A stretch of 33,820 bases of DNA. Source: Pantoea sp. 18069. Its GTDB lineage: Bacteria > Pseudomonadota > Gammaproteobacteria > Burkholderiales > Burkholderiaceae_C. The position numbers and the translations under genes were made by a program. Positions 14,113 to 23,820 of the stretch are shown here, piece after piece. Each line of letters starts with the position of its first letter. Positions within the stretch are counted from its first letter, which is position 1. The stretch spans positions 1 through 33,820 of the forward strand of contig NZ_CACSJA010000046.1 of assembly GCF_902706035.1 (NCBI RefSeq), read 5' to 3'. Below the pieces are notes generated by a model that saw only the letters and a list, made by a program, of their open reading frames with translations, was not told the DNA's origin and searched no databases.

Positions 14113-14445
14113 TTAAAGAACCACTTTGACGTGGGGATCGGAGGTCAGTGCGCGGTACAGGTCGTCGAGCTGCTCGCGGCTGGTGGCCGTGACGGTGATG
14201 GTCACGCCCAGGTACTTGCCCGCGCTGCTCGGGCGCAGTTCCACGGTGCTGGCGTCGAATGTCGGGTCGAAGCGCTCGGCAATCGCGGTGATCGACGACA
14301 CCAGGTTCTCATGCTGCAGCCCCATGACCTTGATAGGGAACAGCGACGGGTACTCGATCAGCGAGTCCTTGCGCGCAACGGCATCATCGCCGGCGGCGCT
14401 GCCGGTCGTGGCTGTGGTCGGGGGGGTGGATGTTGACGAGCTCAT
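14113..14445 (-). CDS. DUF493/YbeD family protein
   Basis: A small cytoplasmic protein of the YbeD family, whose members are linked to lipB by gene order; function is not established and an allosteric ACT-like fold is reported for the E. coli protein. Recognisable blocks are EYPSLFPIKVMGL, FDPTFDASTVELRPSSAGKYLGVT and REQLDDLYRALTSDPHVKVVL. The 110-residue product has an extra Ser/Thr/Pro/Ala-rich N-terminus of about 30 residues, probably disordered. ATG at 14445 chosen; an upstream TTG at 14460 is in frame. It precedes lipB on the same strand. Confidence 0.88.
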   Translation of the reverse strand: MSSSTSTPPTTATTGSAAGDDAVARKDSLIEYPSLFPIKVMGLQHENLVSSITAIAERFDPTFDASTVELRPSSAGKYLGVTITVTATSREQLDDLYRALTSDPHVKVVL

Positions 14446-14623
14446 GACAGAGACTTTCAAAGGTTAATACCTTGTCGGGGCGGACGGTTATGCGGTAATG
14501 TTTCCCCGGCCCGACGCACTGCGAGAGGGGCGAAAAAACCTATACGGGGCAAAGGCTTGGCAGCATTGTTGTGTGACCTGGGTGTGACCGCCTTCGGAAG
14601 ATAAAATTGGCCACACCCGTAAC

Positions 14624-14659
14624 AACCCCTATCTTACGGCAGGGGTTTTTACTTATAAT
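14624..14659 (+). promoter_or_regulatory. Leader hairpin and -10 box ahead of atpI
   Basis: AACCCCT (14624-14630) / AGGGGTT (14641-14647) forms a 7-bp stem with a 10-nt loop, followed by TTT, terminator-like. A perfect -10 TATAAT lies at 14654-14659, 42 nt before the atpI ATG, with no good -35 (TCTTAC at 16 nt). The hairpin fills the spacer of this promoter. Both a main atp promoter here and an attenuated longer transcript from upstream are possible. Confidence 0.45.
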
Positions 14660-14700
14660 CAGAGGCTTTGTGAAAGTTTCAGTCTGCGACAGGGCGCCAA

Positions 14701-15180
14701 ATGACAAAAAAATACGCTCCCGAGACTGAAGCTGAGGCCGAAGATTCTGACTTCAACCCCCTGACTGCCGAAGAAGCGCAGCAGTGGCGCCAGCGCAATC
14801 CGCCGGTGTCACCGTGGCGTGTGGTGGCGGGGCAGGTCCTGATAGGTGTGCTGGTGTCGGCGCTGGCGTGGCTGGTGAGCGGCAAGCCCTCGGTGGGCTG
14901 GTCGGCAGCCTACGGCGCCCTGGCGGTGGTGCTGCCCGCAGCGTTGTTTGCGCGCGGCCTGGCACGCCAGCAGGCGGCGCCCCATGCGGGCGCGGCGATG
15001 GTCGGGTTCTTCGGCTGGGAATTGGCGAAGCTGATGTTGTGTATTGCGATGTTGGCAATGGCGCCAAAACTGGTTGCAGGATTGAGCTGGTTGGCTTTGC
15101 TGGCCGGCATGGTGGTCACGATGAAAACGTACTGGATTGCGCTGCTCCTGCGGCGCTCCGGTGTCCGAAAAACCGATTGA
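14701..15180 (+). CDS. atpI: ATP synthase subunit I
   Basis: AtpI is a small inner-membrane protein at the head of atp operons, thought to help c-ring assembly. This 159-residue product has a charged N-terminus (about residues 1-40) and four hydrophobic segments: VLIGVLVSALAWLVSG, AAYGALAVVLPAALFA, ELAKLMLCIAMLAMAPKL and LALLAGMVVTMKTYWIALLL. Identification rests on this pattern plus position directly before atpB, since the family is poorly conserved. The Shine-Dalgarno is weak. Confidence 0.88.
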   Translation: MTKKYAPETEAEAEDSDFNPLTAEEAQQWRQRNPPVSPWRVVAGQVLIGVLVSALAWLVSGKPSVGWSAAYGALAVVLPAALFARGLARQQAAPHAGAAMVGFFGWELAKLMLCIAMLAMAPKLVAGLSWLALLAGMVVTMKTYWIALLLRRSGVRKTD

Positions 15181-15201
15181 TATTGAGAGAAGAGTTGTCC
15201 G

Positions 15202-16065
15202 ATGGCCGCAGACGCGCACGCACCAACTGCAAGTGAATACATCGTTCACCACTTGCAGCATCTCCAGAACATCAAGCAGACGAGCATCGTCGATTTCTCG
15301 GTGGTCAACTATGACTCCGTGATCGTCGGTCTGATCGTCGGTGGTCTGGCCCTGTTTGTTCTCTGGCTGGCTGCCCGCAAGGCGACTGCCGGTGTTCCCG
15401 GCCGCTTCCAGGCAGCCGTCGAGCTGCTGGTCGAAATGGTCGACAACCAGGCCAAGGCCAACATCCACAATGCCGAAAGCCGCAAGTTCATTGCGCCGCT
15501 GGCACTGACGGTGTTCGTCTGGATTTTCGTCATGAACGCGATGGACTTGCTGCCCGTCGACCTGCTGCCCGTGCTGTGGCAGGGCGCGACCGGTGACAGC
15601 CACGCCTATCTGCGCGTCGTGCCTACCGCCGACCTCTCGACCACCCTGGGTCTGTCGTTCGCCGTTCTGTTGCTGTGCTTCTGGTACAGCGTCAAGATCA
15701 AGGGCGCCGGCGGCTGGGCCCACGAACTGGTGACCGCGCCTTTCGGCACCAGCAAGAACCCTGTCTTCGCCCTGATCCTGGGCGTGGTCAATCTGCTGAT
15801 GCAGATCATCGAATACGTTGCCAAGACCGTCTCGCATGGCATGCGACTGTTTGGCAACATGTACGCTGGTGAGTTGGTATTCATGCTGATTGCCCTGATG
15901 GGTGGTGCGGCTGCCATGTCTCTCTCTGGTGTGTTGCTCCCCGTGGGGCACATCATTGCAGGTTCTATCTGGGCGATCTTCCATATTTTGATCATCACCC
16001 TGCAGGCCTTCATTTTCATGATGCTGACGCTGATTTATCTCGGCCAGGCACATGAAGCCCACTGA
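15202..16065 (+). CDS. atpB: ATP synthase subunit a (Fo)
   Basis: Subunit a forms the proton half-channels against the c-ring. The 287-residue protein contains the essential arginine in SHGMRLFGNMYAGELVFML and the final helix segment IWAIFHILIITLQAFIFMMLT. Five to six membrane segments are visible. It follows atpI by 21 nt and precedes atpE. Confidence 0.96.
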   Translation: MAADAHAPTASEYIVHHLQHLQNIKQTSIVDFSVVNYDSVIVGLIVGGLALFVLWLAARKATAGVPGRFQAAVELLVEMVDNQAKANIHNAESRKFIAPLALTVFVWIFVMNAMDLLPVDLLPVLWQGATGDSHAYLRVVPTADLSTTLGLSFAVLLLCFWYSVKIKGAGGWAHELVTAPFGTSKNPVFALILGVVNLLMQIIEYVAKTVSHGMRLFGNMYAGELVFMLIALMGGAAAMSLSGVLLPVGHIIAGSIWAIFHILIITLQAFIFMMLTLIYLGQAHEAH

Positions 16066-16110
16066 CCCTTTCTTTCTTTCCCTTCACTTTTTTAATCCTC
16101 TGGAGTCATC

Positions 16111-16359
16111 ATGGAAAACATTCTCGGTCTCGTCGCTCTGGCTTGTGGTCTGATTGTTGGTCTGGGCGCTATCGGCGCTTCGATCGGTATCGCTTTGATG
16201 GGCGGCAAGTTCCTGGAAGCTTCGGCTCGTCAACCTGAGCTGATCAACGAACTGCAAACCAAGATGTTCATCTTGGCCGGTCTGATCGACGCTGCTTTCC
16301 TGATCGGCGTGGCCATCGCCCTGCTGTTCGCTTTCGCCAACCCGTTTGCTCTGGTCTAA
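16111..16359 (+). CDS. atpE: ATP synthase subunit c (Fo ring)
   Basis: The 82-residue proteolipid forms the rotor ring. Two helices flank the polar loop ARQPEL; the proton-binding carboxylate is Asp60 in ILAGLIDAAFLIGV. The pattern suggests H+ rather than Na+ use. The leader is strikingly pyrimidine-rich (CTTTCTTTC, then CACTTTTTTAATCC) ahead of TGGAG, resembling the U-rich translational enhancer of E. coli atpE that supports high c-subunit synthesis. Confidence 0.97.
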   Translation: MENILGLVALACGLIVGLGAIGASIGIALMGGKFLEASARQPELINELQTKMFILAGLIDAAFLIGVAIALLFAFANPFALV

Positions 16360-16394
16360 GCTCCCCCTCAACGCCCATATAGAAAGGTGTTGCC

Positions 16395-16865
16395 GTGAGT
16401 ATCAACGCGACCCTGTTCGTTCAGGCCATCGTCTTCCTGATCCTGGTGCTGTTCACGATGAAATTCGTGTGGCCCCCGATCGCGAAGGCCTTGGATGAAC
16501 GAGCCCAGAAAATCGCCGATGGCCTCTCTGCTGCCGACAAGGCCAAATCCGAACTGACCGCTGTCAACAAGCGTGTCGAGCAGGAACTGGCCCAGACGCG
16601 CAATGAAACGACATCGCGGCTTGCGGACGCCGACCGCCGCGCCCAGTCCATCATTGAAGAGGCCAAGGCCCGTGCGACTGAAGAAGGCAACAAGCTGATT
16701 GCAGCCGCCCGTGCAGAAGCCGAGCAGCAAGCAATCCAAGCCCGCGAGGTCCTGCGTGAGCAGGTCGCCACGCTGGCCGTCAAGGGTGCCGAGCAGATTC
16801 TCCGCAAGGAAGTCAACGCCGGCGTCCATGCAGATCTGCTGAACCGCCTCAAGACTGAGCTGTAA
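16395..16865 (+). CDS. atpF: ATP synthase subunit b (Fo stalk)
   Basis: The peripheral-stalk subunit has one N-terminal membrane helix (NATLFVQAIVFLILVLFTMKFVW) followed by a long charged coiled coil rich in Ala, Glu, Lys and Arg. The 156-residue length is standard. The start codon is GTG at 16395, supported by AGAAAGG upstream and the conserved N-terminus. Confidence 0.95.
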   Translation: MSINATLFVQAIVFLILVLFTMKFVWPPIAKALDERAQKIADGLSAADKAKSELTAVNKRVEQELAQTRNETTSRLADADRRAQSIIEEAKARATEEGNKLIAAARAEAEQQAIQAREVLREQVATLAVKGAEQILRKEVNAGVHADLLNRLKTEL

Positions 16866-16877
16866 GGAAACGCAAAC

Positions 16878-17417
16878 ATGGCAGAACTCGCCACCATTGC
16901 CCGCCCTTACGCTGAAGCCCTGTTCAAAGCCAGCACCGCCAGCGGTGCGGATTTGAACAGCACAGTCGCCTGGGTGGAGGAATTGGCGGCGGTTGCCGCC
17001 GATTCGCAATTGCGCCAACTGGCAGACAACCCCAAAGTGAGCGAAGAGCAGCTGCTCGACGTTTTCACGGGTGTCGCCCGTTCGGCACTCCCCGATGCCG
17101 CTCGTAATTTCCTGCGTGTCATCATTGAGAACGGCCGCGTGAATGCGCTGCCCGAGGTTGCAGACCAGTTTCGTGGTCTCGTCAACCGGCTCGCGGGCTC
17201 GTCGGATGCGGTGGTGTATAGCGCCTTCCCCATCGAGCCTGCCGCACTGACGGAGCTCAGCGCTTCGTTGGAAAAGCGTTTTGGCCGCAAGCTGCATCTC
17301 ACCGTTCAGTCCGATGAGTCGCTGATCGGTGGCATTCGCGTAGTCGTGGGTGACGAAGTGCTCGACACCTCGGTCAAGGCCCGTCTGGAACAAATGAAAG
17401 CGGCCCTCACTGCCTAA
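16878..17417 (+). CDS. atpH: ATP synthase subunit delta (F1)
   Basis: Delta joins the peripheral stalk to the top of F1. The 179 residues begin MAELATIARPYAEALFKAS, the standard delta N-terminus, and include NFLRVIIENGRVNALPEV and a C-terminal DESLIGGIRVVVGDEVLDTSV signature. Located between atpF and atpA as expected; a TAAGGAAACG ribosome-binding site precedes the ATG. Confidence 0.95.
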   Translation: MAELATIARPYAEALFKASTASGADLNSTVAWVEELAAVAADSQLRQLADNPKVSEEQLLDVFTGVARSALPDAARNFLRVIIENGRVNALPEVADQFRGLVNRLAGSSDAVVYSAFPIEPAALTELSASLEKRFGRKLHLTVQSDESLIGGIRVVVGDEVLDTSVKARLEQMKAALTA

Positions 17418-17460
17418 TCGCGCTGAGGTCCCGGCTAAACAAAGAAAGAAGGAAAGAGTC

Positions 17461-19014
<1,554 letters not shown>

Positions 19015-19032
19015 TCCGGACGAGGAGCCATC

Positions 19033-19902
19033 ATGGCAGCAGGTAAGGAAATTCGCGGCAAGATCAAATCGGTGGAAAACACCAAGAAGATCACGAAGGC
19101 CATGGAAATGGTCGCGGCATCCAAAATGCGCAAGGCGCAGGAACGGATGCTGGCGGCTCGTCCCTATAGCGAGAAGATCCGCAACATTGCAGCCCATCTT
19201 GGCCAAGCCAATCCCGAGTACGTGCACCCGTTCATGCAAGTGAACGAGTCGAAGAAGGTCGGCGTCATCGTGGTGACGACCGACAAGGGATTGTGCGGCG
19301 GCATGAACACCAACGTGTTGCGTGTCGTCACGGCCAAGCTGCGTGAATTGCAGGACCAGGGCATCTCCTCGGAGGCCGTGGCCATTGGCAGCAAGGGTCT
19401 GGGCTTCTTGAACCGTGTCGGCGCCAAGGTGGTTTCGCATGTCACGGGTCTGGGCGACACGCCACATCTGGAAAATCTGATCGGCCCTGTGAAGGTGCTG
19501 CTGGACGCGTATGCCGAAGGCAAGATAAGCAAGGTGTACCTGAGCTACACCCGCTTCATCAACACCATGAAGCAGGAATCGGTCGTGGAGCAGTTGTTGC
19601 CCCTGTCGTCCGCGCAAATGCAGGCTGAACAGACGTCTGGTACCAGCTGGGATTACATCTACGAACCCGATGCGCAAGCCGTCATCGACGAGTTGCTGGT
19701 TCGCTACGTGGAGTCCCTGATTTACCAGGCAGTTGCCGACAACATGGCGTCCGAGCAATCGGCGCGCATGGTGGCCATGAAGGCCGCAACCGACAACGCA
19801 GGCAGCGTCATTAGCGAGTTGAAGCTGGTCTACAACAAGACGCGTCAAGCAGCGATCACGACAGAGTTGTCGGAAATCGTTGCCGGCGCCGCCGCTGTGT
19901 AA
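19033..19902 (+). CDS. atpG: ATP synthase subunit gamma (F1 central shaft)
   Basis: Gamma forms the rotating shaft. The 289-residue protein has the paired terminal helices: N-terminal GKEIRGKIKSVENTKKITKA with MEMVAASKMRKAQ, and C-terminal ARMVAMKAATDNAGSVI with YNKTRQAAITTELSEIVAGA. VTTDKGLCGGMNTN is the conserved middle motif. GAGGAGCC lies before the ATG. Confidence 0.97.
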   Translation: MAAGKEIRGKIKSVENTKKITKAMEMVAASKMRKAQERMLAARPYSEKIRNIAAHLGQANPEYVHPFMQVNESKKVGVIVVTTDKGLCGGMNTNVLRVVTAKLRELQDQGISSEAVAIGSKGLGFLNRVGAKVVSHVTGLGDTPHLENLIGPVKVLLDAYAEGKISKVYLSYTRFINTMKQESVVEQLLPLSSAQMQAEQTSGTSWDYIYEPDAQAVIDELLVRYVESLIYQAVADNMASEQSARMVAMKAATDNAGSVISELKLVYNKTRQAAITTELSEIVAGAAAV

Positions 19903-19935
19903 GCAGCTCAACCGACAAACTTATTGGAGCAAAAA

Positions 19936-21345
19936 ATGGCTCAAGTGCAAGGCAAGATTGTTCAATGTATTGGCGCTGTGGTGGACGTTGAGTTTCCCCG
20001 CAACGCAATGCCCAAGGTGTACGACGCCCTCAAGCTCGAAGGCACCAACCTGACGCTGGAAGTGCAACAACTGCTGGGTGACGGCATTGTGCGTACCATC
20101 GCGCTGGGTTCGTCCGACGGCCTGCGTCGCGGCCTGATGGTCAGCAACTCCCACGCTCCCATCACCGTGCCCGTGGGCAAGGCGACCCTGGGCCGCATCA
20201 TGGACGTGCTCGGCGCGCCCATCGACGAACGCGGTCCCGTGGACCAGACTTCGACGGCCCCCATCCACCGCACGGCTCCTGCGTACGACGAACTGTCGCC
20301 TTCGCAGGAACTGCTGGAAACCGGCATCAAGGTGATCGACTTGATCTCTCCTTTCGCCAAGGGCGGCAAGGTGGGTCTGTTCGGTGGCGCCGGTGTGGGC
20401 AAGACCGTGAACATGATGGAACTCATCAACAACATCGCGAAGGGCCACGGCGGTCTGTCGGTGTTCGCTGGTGTGGGCGAGCGTACCCGTGAAGGCAATG
20501 ACTTCTATCACGAAATGTCCGATGCGGGCGTCGTGAACCAGGAGAACCTGAACGAGTCCAAGGTGGCGATGGTCTACGGCCAGATGAACGAGCCACCAGG
20601 CAACCGTCTGCGCGTCGCGCTGACCGGTCTGACCATGGCCGAAGCTTTCCGTGACGAAGGCAAGGACGTGCTGTTCTTCGTGGACAACATCTACCGCTAC
20701 ACGCTGGCCGGTACCGAAGTGTCCGCTCTGCTGGGTCGTATGCCTTCGGCTGTGGGCTACCAGCCTACGCTGGCCGAAGAAATGGGCCGTCTGCAAGAGC
20801 GTATTACGTCGACCAAGGTCGGTTCGATCACGTCCATCCAGGCCGTTTACGTGCCTGCCGATGACTTGACCGATCCTTCGCCTGCAACGACGTTTGCCCA
20901 CTTGGATTCCACGGTCGTGCTGTCGCGTGACATCGCTTCGCTGGGTATCTACCCCGCAGTGGATCCCCTGGATTCGACCAGCCGTCAGCTGGACCCCCAA
21001 GTGGTGGGTGAAGAGCACTACAAGGTGGCCCGCGACGTGCAAGGCACGCTGCAGCGCTACAAGGAACTGCGCGACATCATCGCCATTCTGGGCATGGACG
21101 AACTGGCACCTGAAGACAAGCTGGCCGTGGCCCGCGCGCGCAAGATCCAGCGTTTCCTGTCGCAGCCTTTCCACGTCGCCGAAGTGTTCACTGGCGCACC
21201 TGGCAAGTACGTTCCCCTGGCGGAAACCATCCGCGGCTTCAAGATGATTGTGGCCGGCGAGTGCGATCACCTGCCCGAGCAGGCGTTCTACATGGTTGGC
21301 ACCATCGACGAAGCCTTCGAAAAGGCCAAGAAGCTGGCAGCTTGA
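19936..21345 (+). CDS. atpD: ATP synthase subunit beta (F1 catalytic)
   Basis: The catalytic subunit; 469 residues. The P-loop is GGAGVGKT (150-157), with GERTREGNDFYHEM and the signature PAVDPLDSTSRQL. I start at the ATG at 19936 because TTGGAGC lies 6-12 nt upstream and the product begins MAQVQGKIVQCIGAVVDVEF; an earlier in-frame ATG at 19924 overlaps that ribosome-binding site. Confidence 0.97.
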   Translation: MAQVQGKIVQCIGAVVDVEFPRNAMPKVYDALKLEGTNLTLEVQQLLGDGIVRTIALGSSDGLRRGLMVSNSHAPITVPVGKATLGRIMDVLGAPIDERGPVDQTSTAPIHRTAPAYDELSPSQELLETGIKVIDLISPFAKGGKVGLFGGAGVGKTVNMMELINNIAKGHGGLSVFAGVGERTREGNDFYHEMSDAGVVNQENLNESKVAMVYGQMNEPPGNRLRVALTGLTMAEAFRDEGKDVLFFVDNIYRYTLAGTEVSALLGRMPSAVGYQPTLAEEMGRLQERITSTKVGSITSIQAVYVPADDLTDPSPATTFAHLDSTVVLSRDIASLGIYPAVDPLDSTSRQLDPQVVGEEHYKVARDVQGTLQRYKELRDIIAILGMDELAPEDKLAVARARKIQRFLSQPFHVAEVFTGAPGKYVPLAETIRGFKMIVAGECDHLPEQAFYMVGTIDEAFEKAKKLAA

Positions 21346-21405
21346 GGCACCGGGGCCCGCAAGGGCCCTTGTCCCCCAGCCCAGTCTTAACCTTTAGGAG
21401 CAAAG

Positions 21406-21822
21406 ATGAACACCATCCACGTTGATGTGGTCAGTGCCGAAGAAGCTATCTTCTCGGGTGAAGCGCGTTTCGTCGCGCTGCCCGGGGAAGCTGGCGAACT
21501 GGGCATTTACCCGCGCCATACCCCGCTGATCACGCGCATCAAGCCCGGCTCGGTGCGCATCGAGATGGCGGACGGCAGCGAAGAGTTCGTCTTCGTGGCC
21601 GGCGGCATCCTCGAAGTGCAGCCCAACTGCGTCACGGTACTGTCCGATACGGCCATCCGTGGCAAGGACCTCGACGACGAAAAGGCCAACAAGGCCAAGG
21701 CCGCCGCCGAGGAAGCACTGAAGAATGCCAAGGGCGAGCTGGACCTGGCCAAGGCCCAGTCCGAGCTGGCCGTCATGGCCGCCCAGATCGCTGCCCTGCG
21801 CAAGTTCCGCCAGAAACGGTAA
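21406..21822 (+). CDS. atpC: ATP synthase subunit epsilon (F1)
   Basis: Epsilon regulates F1 ATPase activity and links gamma to the c-ring. The 138 residues begin MNTIHVDVVSAEEAIFSGEA with the conserved LPGEAGELGIYPRHTPLIT, then an Ala/Lys/Glu-rich helical hairpin. It has a TTTAGGAGC ribosome-binding site and is the last gene of the operon. Confidence 0.96.
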   Translation: MNTIHVDVVSAEEAIFSGEARFVALPGEAGELGIYPRHTPLITRIKPGSVRIEMADGSEEFVFVAGGILEVQPNCVTVLSDTAIRGKDLDDEKANKAKAAAEEALKNAKGELDLAKAQSELAVMAAQIAALRKFRQKR

Positions 21823-21837
21823 GCTTTCGGCGCACAA

Positions 21838-21867
21838 CAAAAAACCGCTCCTCGGAGCGGTTTTTTT
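21838..21867 (+). terminator. Intrinsic terminator of the atp operon
   Basis: CCGCTC (21845-21850) / GAGCGG (21855-21860) with loop CTCG is flanked by an A run and seven T (21861-21867). It begins about 16 nt after the atpC stop. The A run on the other side gives some terminator function for leftward transcripts as well. Confidence 0.92.
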
Positions 21868-21916
21868 ACGCCAGCAGCATTCAAAAGGCGAGTCATGGCA
21901 TGTCGCGGAGCCGTTG

Positions 21917-22025
21917 AAACTGGCGTGCACCAGCAAGGGGGCAGCGAGGAAGGGCTGTCTAGTCCACTGCGCACCGAGGGGAGGGCTCTCTTGCGTCCCT
22001 TGTTCAGGGGAAGCGGCTCAGGGGG
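21917..22025 (-). repeat. Dispersed 3'-end repeat, copy E (supplies a stop codon)
   Basis: Read on the - strand it begins CCCCCTGAGCCGCTTCCCCT and contains GGGACGCAAG, CTCGGTGCGC and CCCTTCCTCGCTGCCCCC, ending GCACGCCAGTTTCA. It is the most diverged copy (the GCGGGGCGG core is disrupted). The TGA in CCCCCTGAGC (22018-22020) is the stop codon of the adjacent lipoprotein gene. Confidence 0.7.
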
Positions 22026-22284
22026 TGTCACATCTTGCCTGGTACACGTAGACCACGGCATTGTCCTTGGGGTCGACCACGCGGCGCTTGTGCAGCTGGG
22101 CGGTTTCCGGGTTGGGGCACAGGGCCTTGACCTGGGCTTCGCACTTGCGCGGATCATCTTCCTTGAGCTTGCAGCTCAGCACATAGTCATAGACCACGGG
22201 AGGCTGGGTGCTGTCGTGGCCCAGGCTGGCACAGCCGGCCAGGCCGAGGGTCGCGCCGAGCGCGATGACTGCCAATGTTTTCAT
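22018..22284 (-). CDS. Small putative lipoprotein, function unknown
   Basis: I do not recognise the family. The 88-residue product starts MKTLAVIALGATLGLAGCAS, a lipoprotein signal with lipobox LAGC (Cys18). The mature part has four more cysteines (VLSCKL, RKCEA, ALCPNP, ARCDTP), suggesting two disulfides in the periplasm. The ATG at 22284 has a CGGAGC ribosome-binding site. The stop TGA and the last codon (Pro) lie in repeat copy E. Confidence 0.75.
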   Translation of the reverse strand: MKTLAVIALGATLGLAGCASLGHDSTQPPVVYDYVLSCKLKEDDPRKCEAQVKALCPNPETAQLHKRRVVDPKDNAVVYVYQARCDTP

Positions 22285-22375
22285 GGAAAGCTCCGGTAAT
22301 GGAAATGGGAAATGGAATGCGGCAACGCTATCACATGCCGTGACAGGAGTGACGCAGCCTGCACCTTGCTGCGCG

Positions 22376-22924
22376 TCAGGACGGGAAGTCGCGGCCTGTG
22401 CGCAGGCGCACCGGCGCATCGGGCAGTCCGTCGGTCTGCGGCGCTGCCGGGGCATTTCCATCGGTCGCAAAGTGCTGGTGCAGCAATGCCGTGACATGGG
22501 CCAGGGCCTGGGTCAGGCCGTCTTCGTAGTGGCCATCGTGGAACGCCGTGCCCATTTCCTGCACCAGTTTTTCCCAGGTGTCGGCGGCAATGGCGCGCGT
22601 CAGGCCGCGGTCGGCAATGATCTCGATCGCGTGGTCGGCCAGCAGCAGATAGATCAGCACGCCGTTGTTGTGCTCGGTGTCCCAGACGCGCAGCTTGCCG
22701 AACAGTGCCACGGCGCGTTCGCGCGCCGTGGCATCGCGCCACACATAGGACAGCGGCAGTCCGGCTTCGACGCAGATGCGGATCTCGCCCGTGTGGCGCT
22801 GTTCGCTCGCGGCGACGCGCCGGCCCAGGCGCTCGAGCAATTCGTCGGGCAGGGCGGCCTGCATCCGGCCCTCGGTCCAGCGGTGGCGCAGCAGGCGTGC
22901 GAGGCGTTGTATCCCGTTGCGCAT
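22376..22924 (-). CDS. TPM-domain (DUF477) protein
   Basis: A 182-residue protein with a TPM-like domain: TGEIRICVEAGLP, RERAVALFGKLRVWDTEHNNGVLIYLLLADHAIEIIADRGL, then a C-terminal helical part. It lacks an obvious signal peptide or membrane segment, unlike its neighbour. The ATG at 22924 has a very good Shine-Dalgarno (GGGGAGG) and lies 2 nt after the stop of the upstream TPM gene, so the two are coupled. Function of the family is unsettled (plant TPM-domain protein TLP18.3 acts in photosystem repair). It is the last gene of a LemA/TPM/TPM set. Confidence 0.85.
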   Translation of the reverse strand: MRNGIQRLARLLRHRWTEGRMQAALPDELLERLGRRVAASEQRHTGEIRICVEAGLPLSYVWRDATARERAVALFGKLRVWDTEHNNGVLIYLLLADHAIEIIADRGLTRAIAADTWEKLVQEMGTAFHDGHYEDGLTQALAHVTALLHQHFATDGNAPAAPQTDGLPDAPVRLRTGRDFPS

Positions 22925-22926
22925 GT

Positions 22927-23808
22927 TCACCACCTCCCCGAGGCGCCGCCGCCGCCAAAACTGCCGCCGCCGCCGGAGCCGAACCCGCCGCCACCGAAGC
23001 CACCACCACGGCCGCCGCCGAAGCCGCCGCCAAAGCCACCGCCACCGATGTGCGTGCTCTTGCCGTTGGACAGCAGCGTGATCAGCAGGGCCGCGACCCC
23101 GGCGCCGCCGGCGAGCAGTAGGCTGGTCGTGAGCCAGAAGGCGACTGCGCCCGTGCCCGCGCCCATCAACACGGCGCCGAAGCGGTTGCCGAAGATGCGC
23201 CGCGCGAGCGGCCGCAGCACAGAAACGGCAATGAACAGGAAGATCGCCAGCGACTCGAGGTCGAGTCCGTCCCTGGCCTGGGACTGGGACTTCTTGGGCG
23301 GGGGCAGCTGTTCGCCCGCGATCAGCGCGGCGACCTGCGTGAGCCCTGCGCTCAGCCCGCCGGCATAGTCGCCCGCACGAAAGCGCGGCTGCATGGTTTC
23401 ATCGAGAATGCGGGCCGCCGCGATGTCGGGAATCGCGCCTTCGAGCGTGCGCGCGACTTCGATGCGCATGCGCCGGTCGTCCTTGGCGACCACGACCAGC
23501 AGGCCATCGCCGACTTCGCGCCGGCCTATCTTCCAGTCGCTGGCCACGCGGTACGCATAGGCCGCGATGTCTTCAGGCGCGGTGGTGGCGACCATCAGCA
23601 CCGCGATCTGCGAGCCGTGCTGGCTTTCGATGGCAGCGAGCTGCGCTTCAAGCGCGCTGCGGTCGTCAGGCGTGAGCGTGGCGGTTTGATCGATGACCCG
23701 GGCTGTGAGGGCCGGCACGGGTTGCAGAGCTTGCGCTGCGAGCTGCAGCGGCGCGCAGGCGATGAGCAGCAGGGGTAGCAGCCAGCGCCAGGCCAGCGTG
23801 AACGGCAT
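22927..23808 (-). CDS. TPM-domain membrane protein with glycine-rich tail (YgcG-like)
   Basis: The order is signal peptide (LAWRWLLPLLLIACAPLQLA), TPM domain at about 30-165 (ARVIDQTATLTPDDRSALEA, SQIAVLMVATTAPEDI, YAYRVASDWKIGRREVGDGL, RRMRIEVARTLEGAIPD), two membrane segments near 185-245 (LAIFLFIAVSVL and VAFWLTTSLLL with VAALLITLL), and a C-terminal tail almost entirely Gly/Phe/Ser (residues about 255-293). The 293-residue architecture is typical of YgcG-like proteins, which co-occur with LemA. The TPM domain is probably periplasmic. Confidence 0.88.
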   Translation of the reverse strand: MPFTLAWRWLLPLLLIACAPLQLAAQALQPVPALTARVIDQTATLTPDDRSALEAQLAAIESQHGSQIAVLMVATTAPEDIAAYAYRVASDWKIGRREVGDGLLVVVAKDDRRMRIEVARTLEGAIPDIAAARILDETMQPRFRAGDYAGGLSAGLTQVAALIAGEQLPPPKKSQSQARDGLDLESLAIFLFIAVSVLRPLARRIFGNRFGAVLMGAGTGAVAFWLTTSLLLAGGAGVAALLITLLSNGKSTHIGGGGFGGGFGGGRGGGFGGGGFGSGGGGSFGGGGASGRW

Positions 23809-23820
23809 GGTGAAGCCTGA

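Noticed and set aside
14473..14515. GTCGGG/CCCGAC inverted repeat upstream of atpI as an operator or terminator
   Set aside because: The arms are only 6 bp and 30 nt apart in high-GC sequence, with no T tract and no promoter in register.
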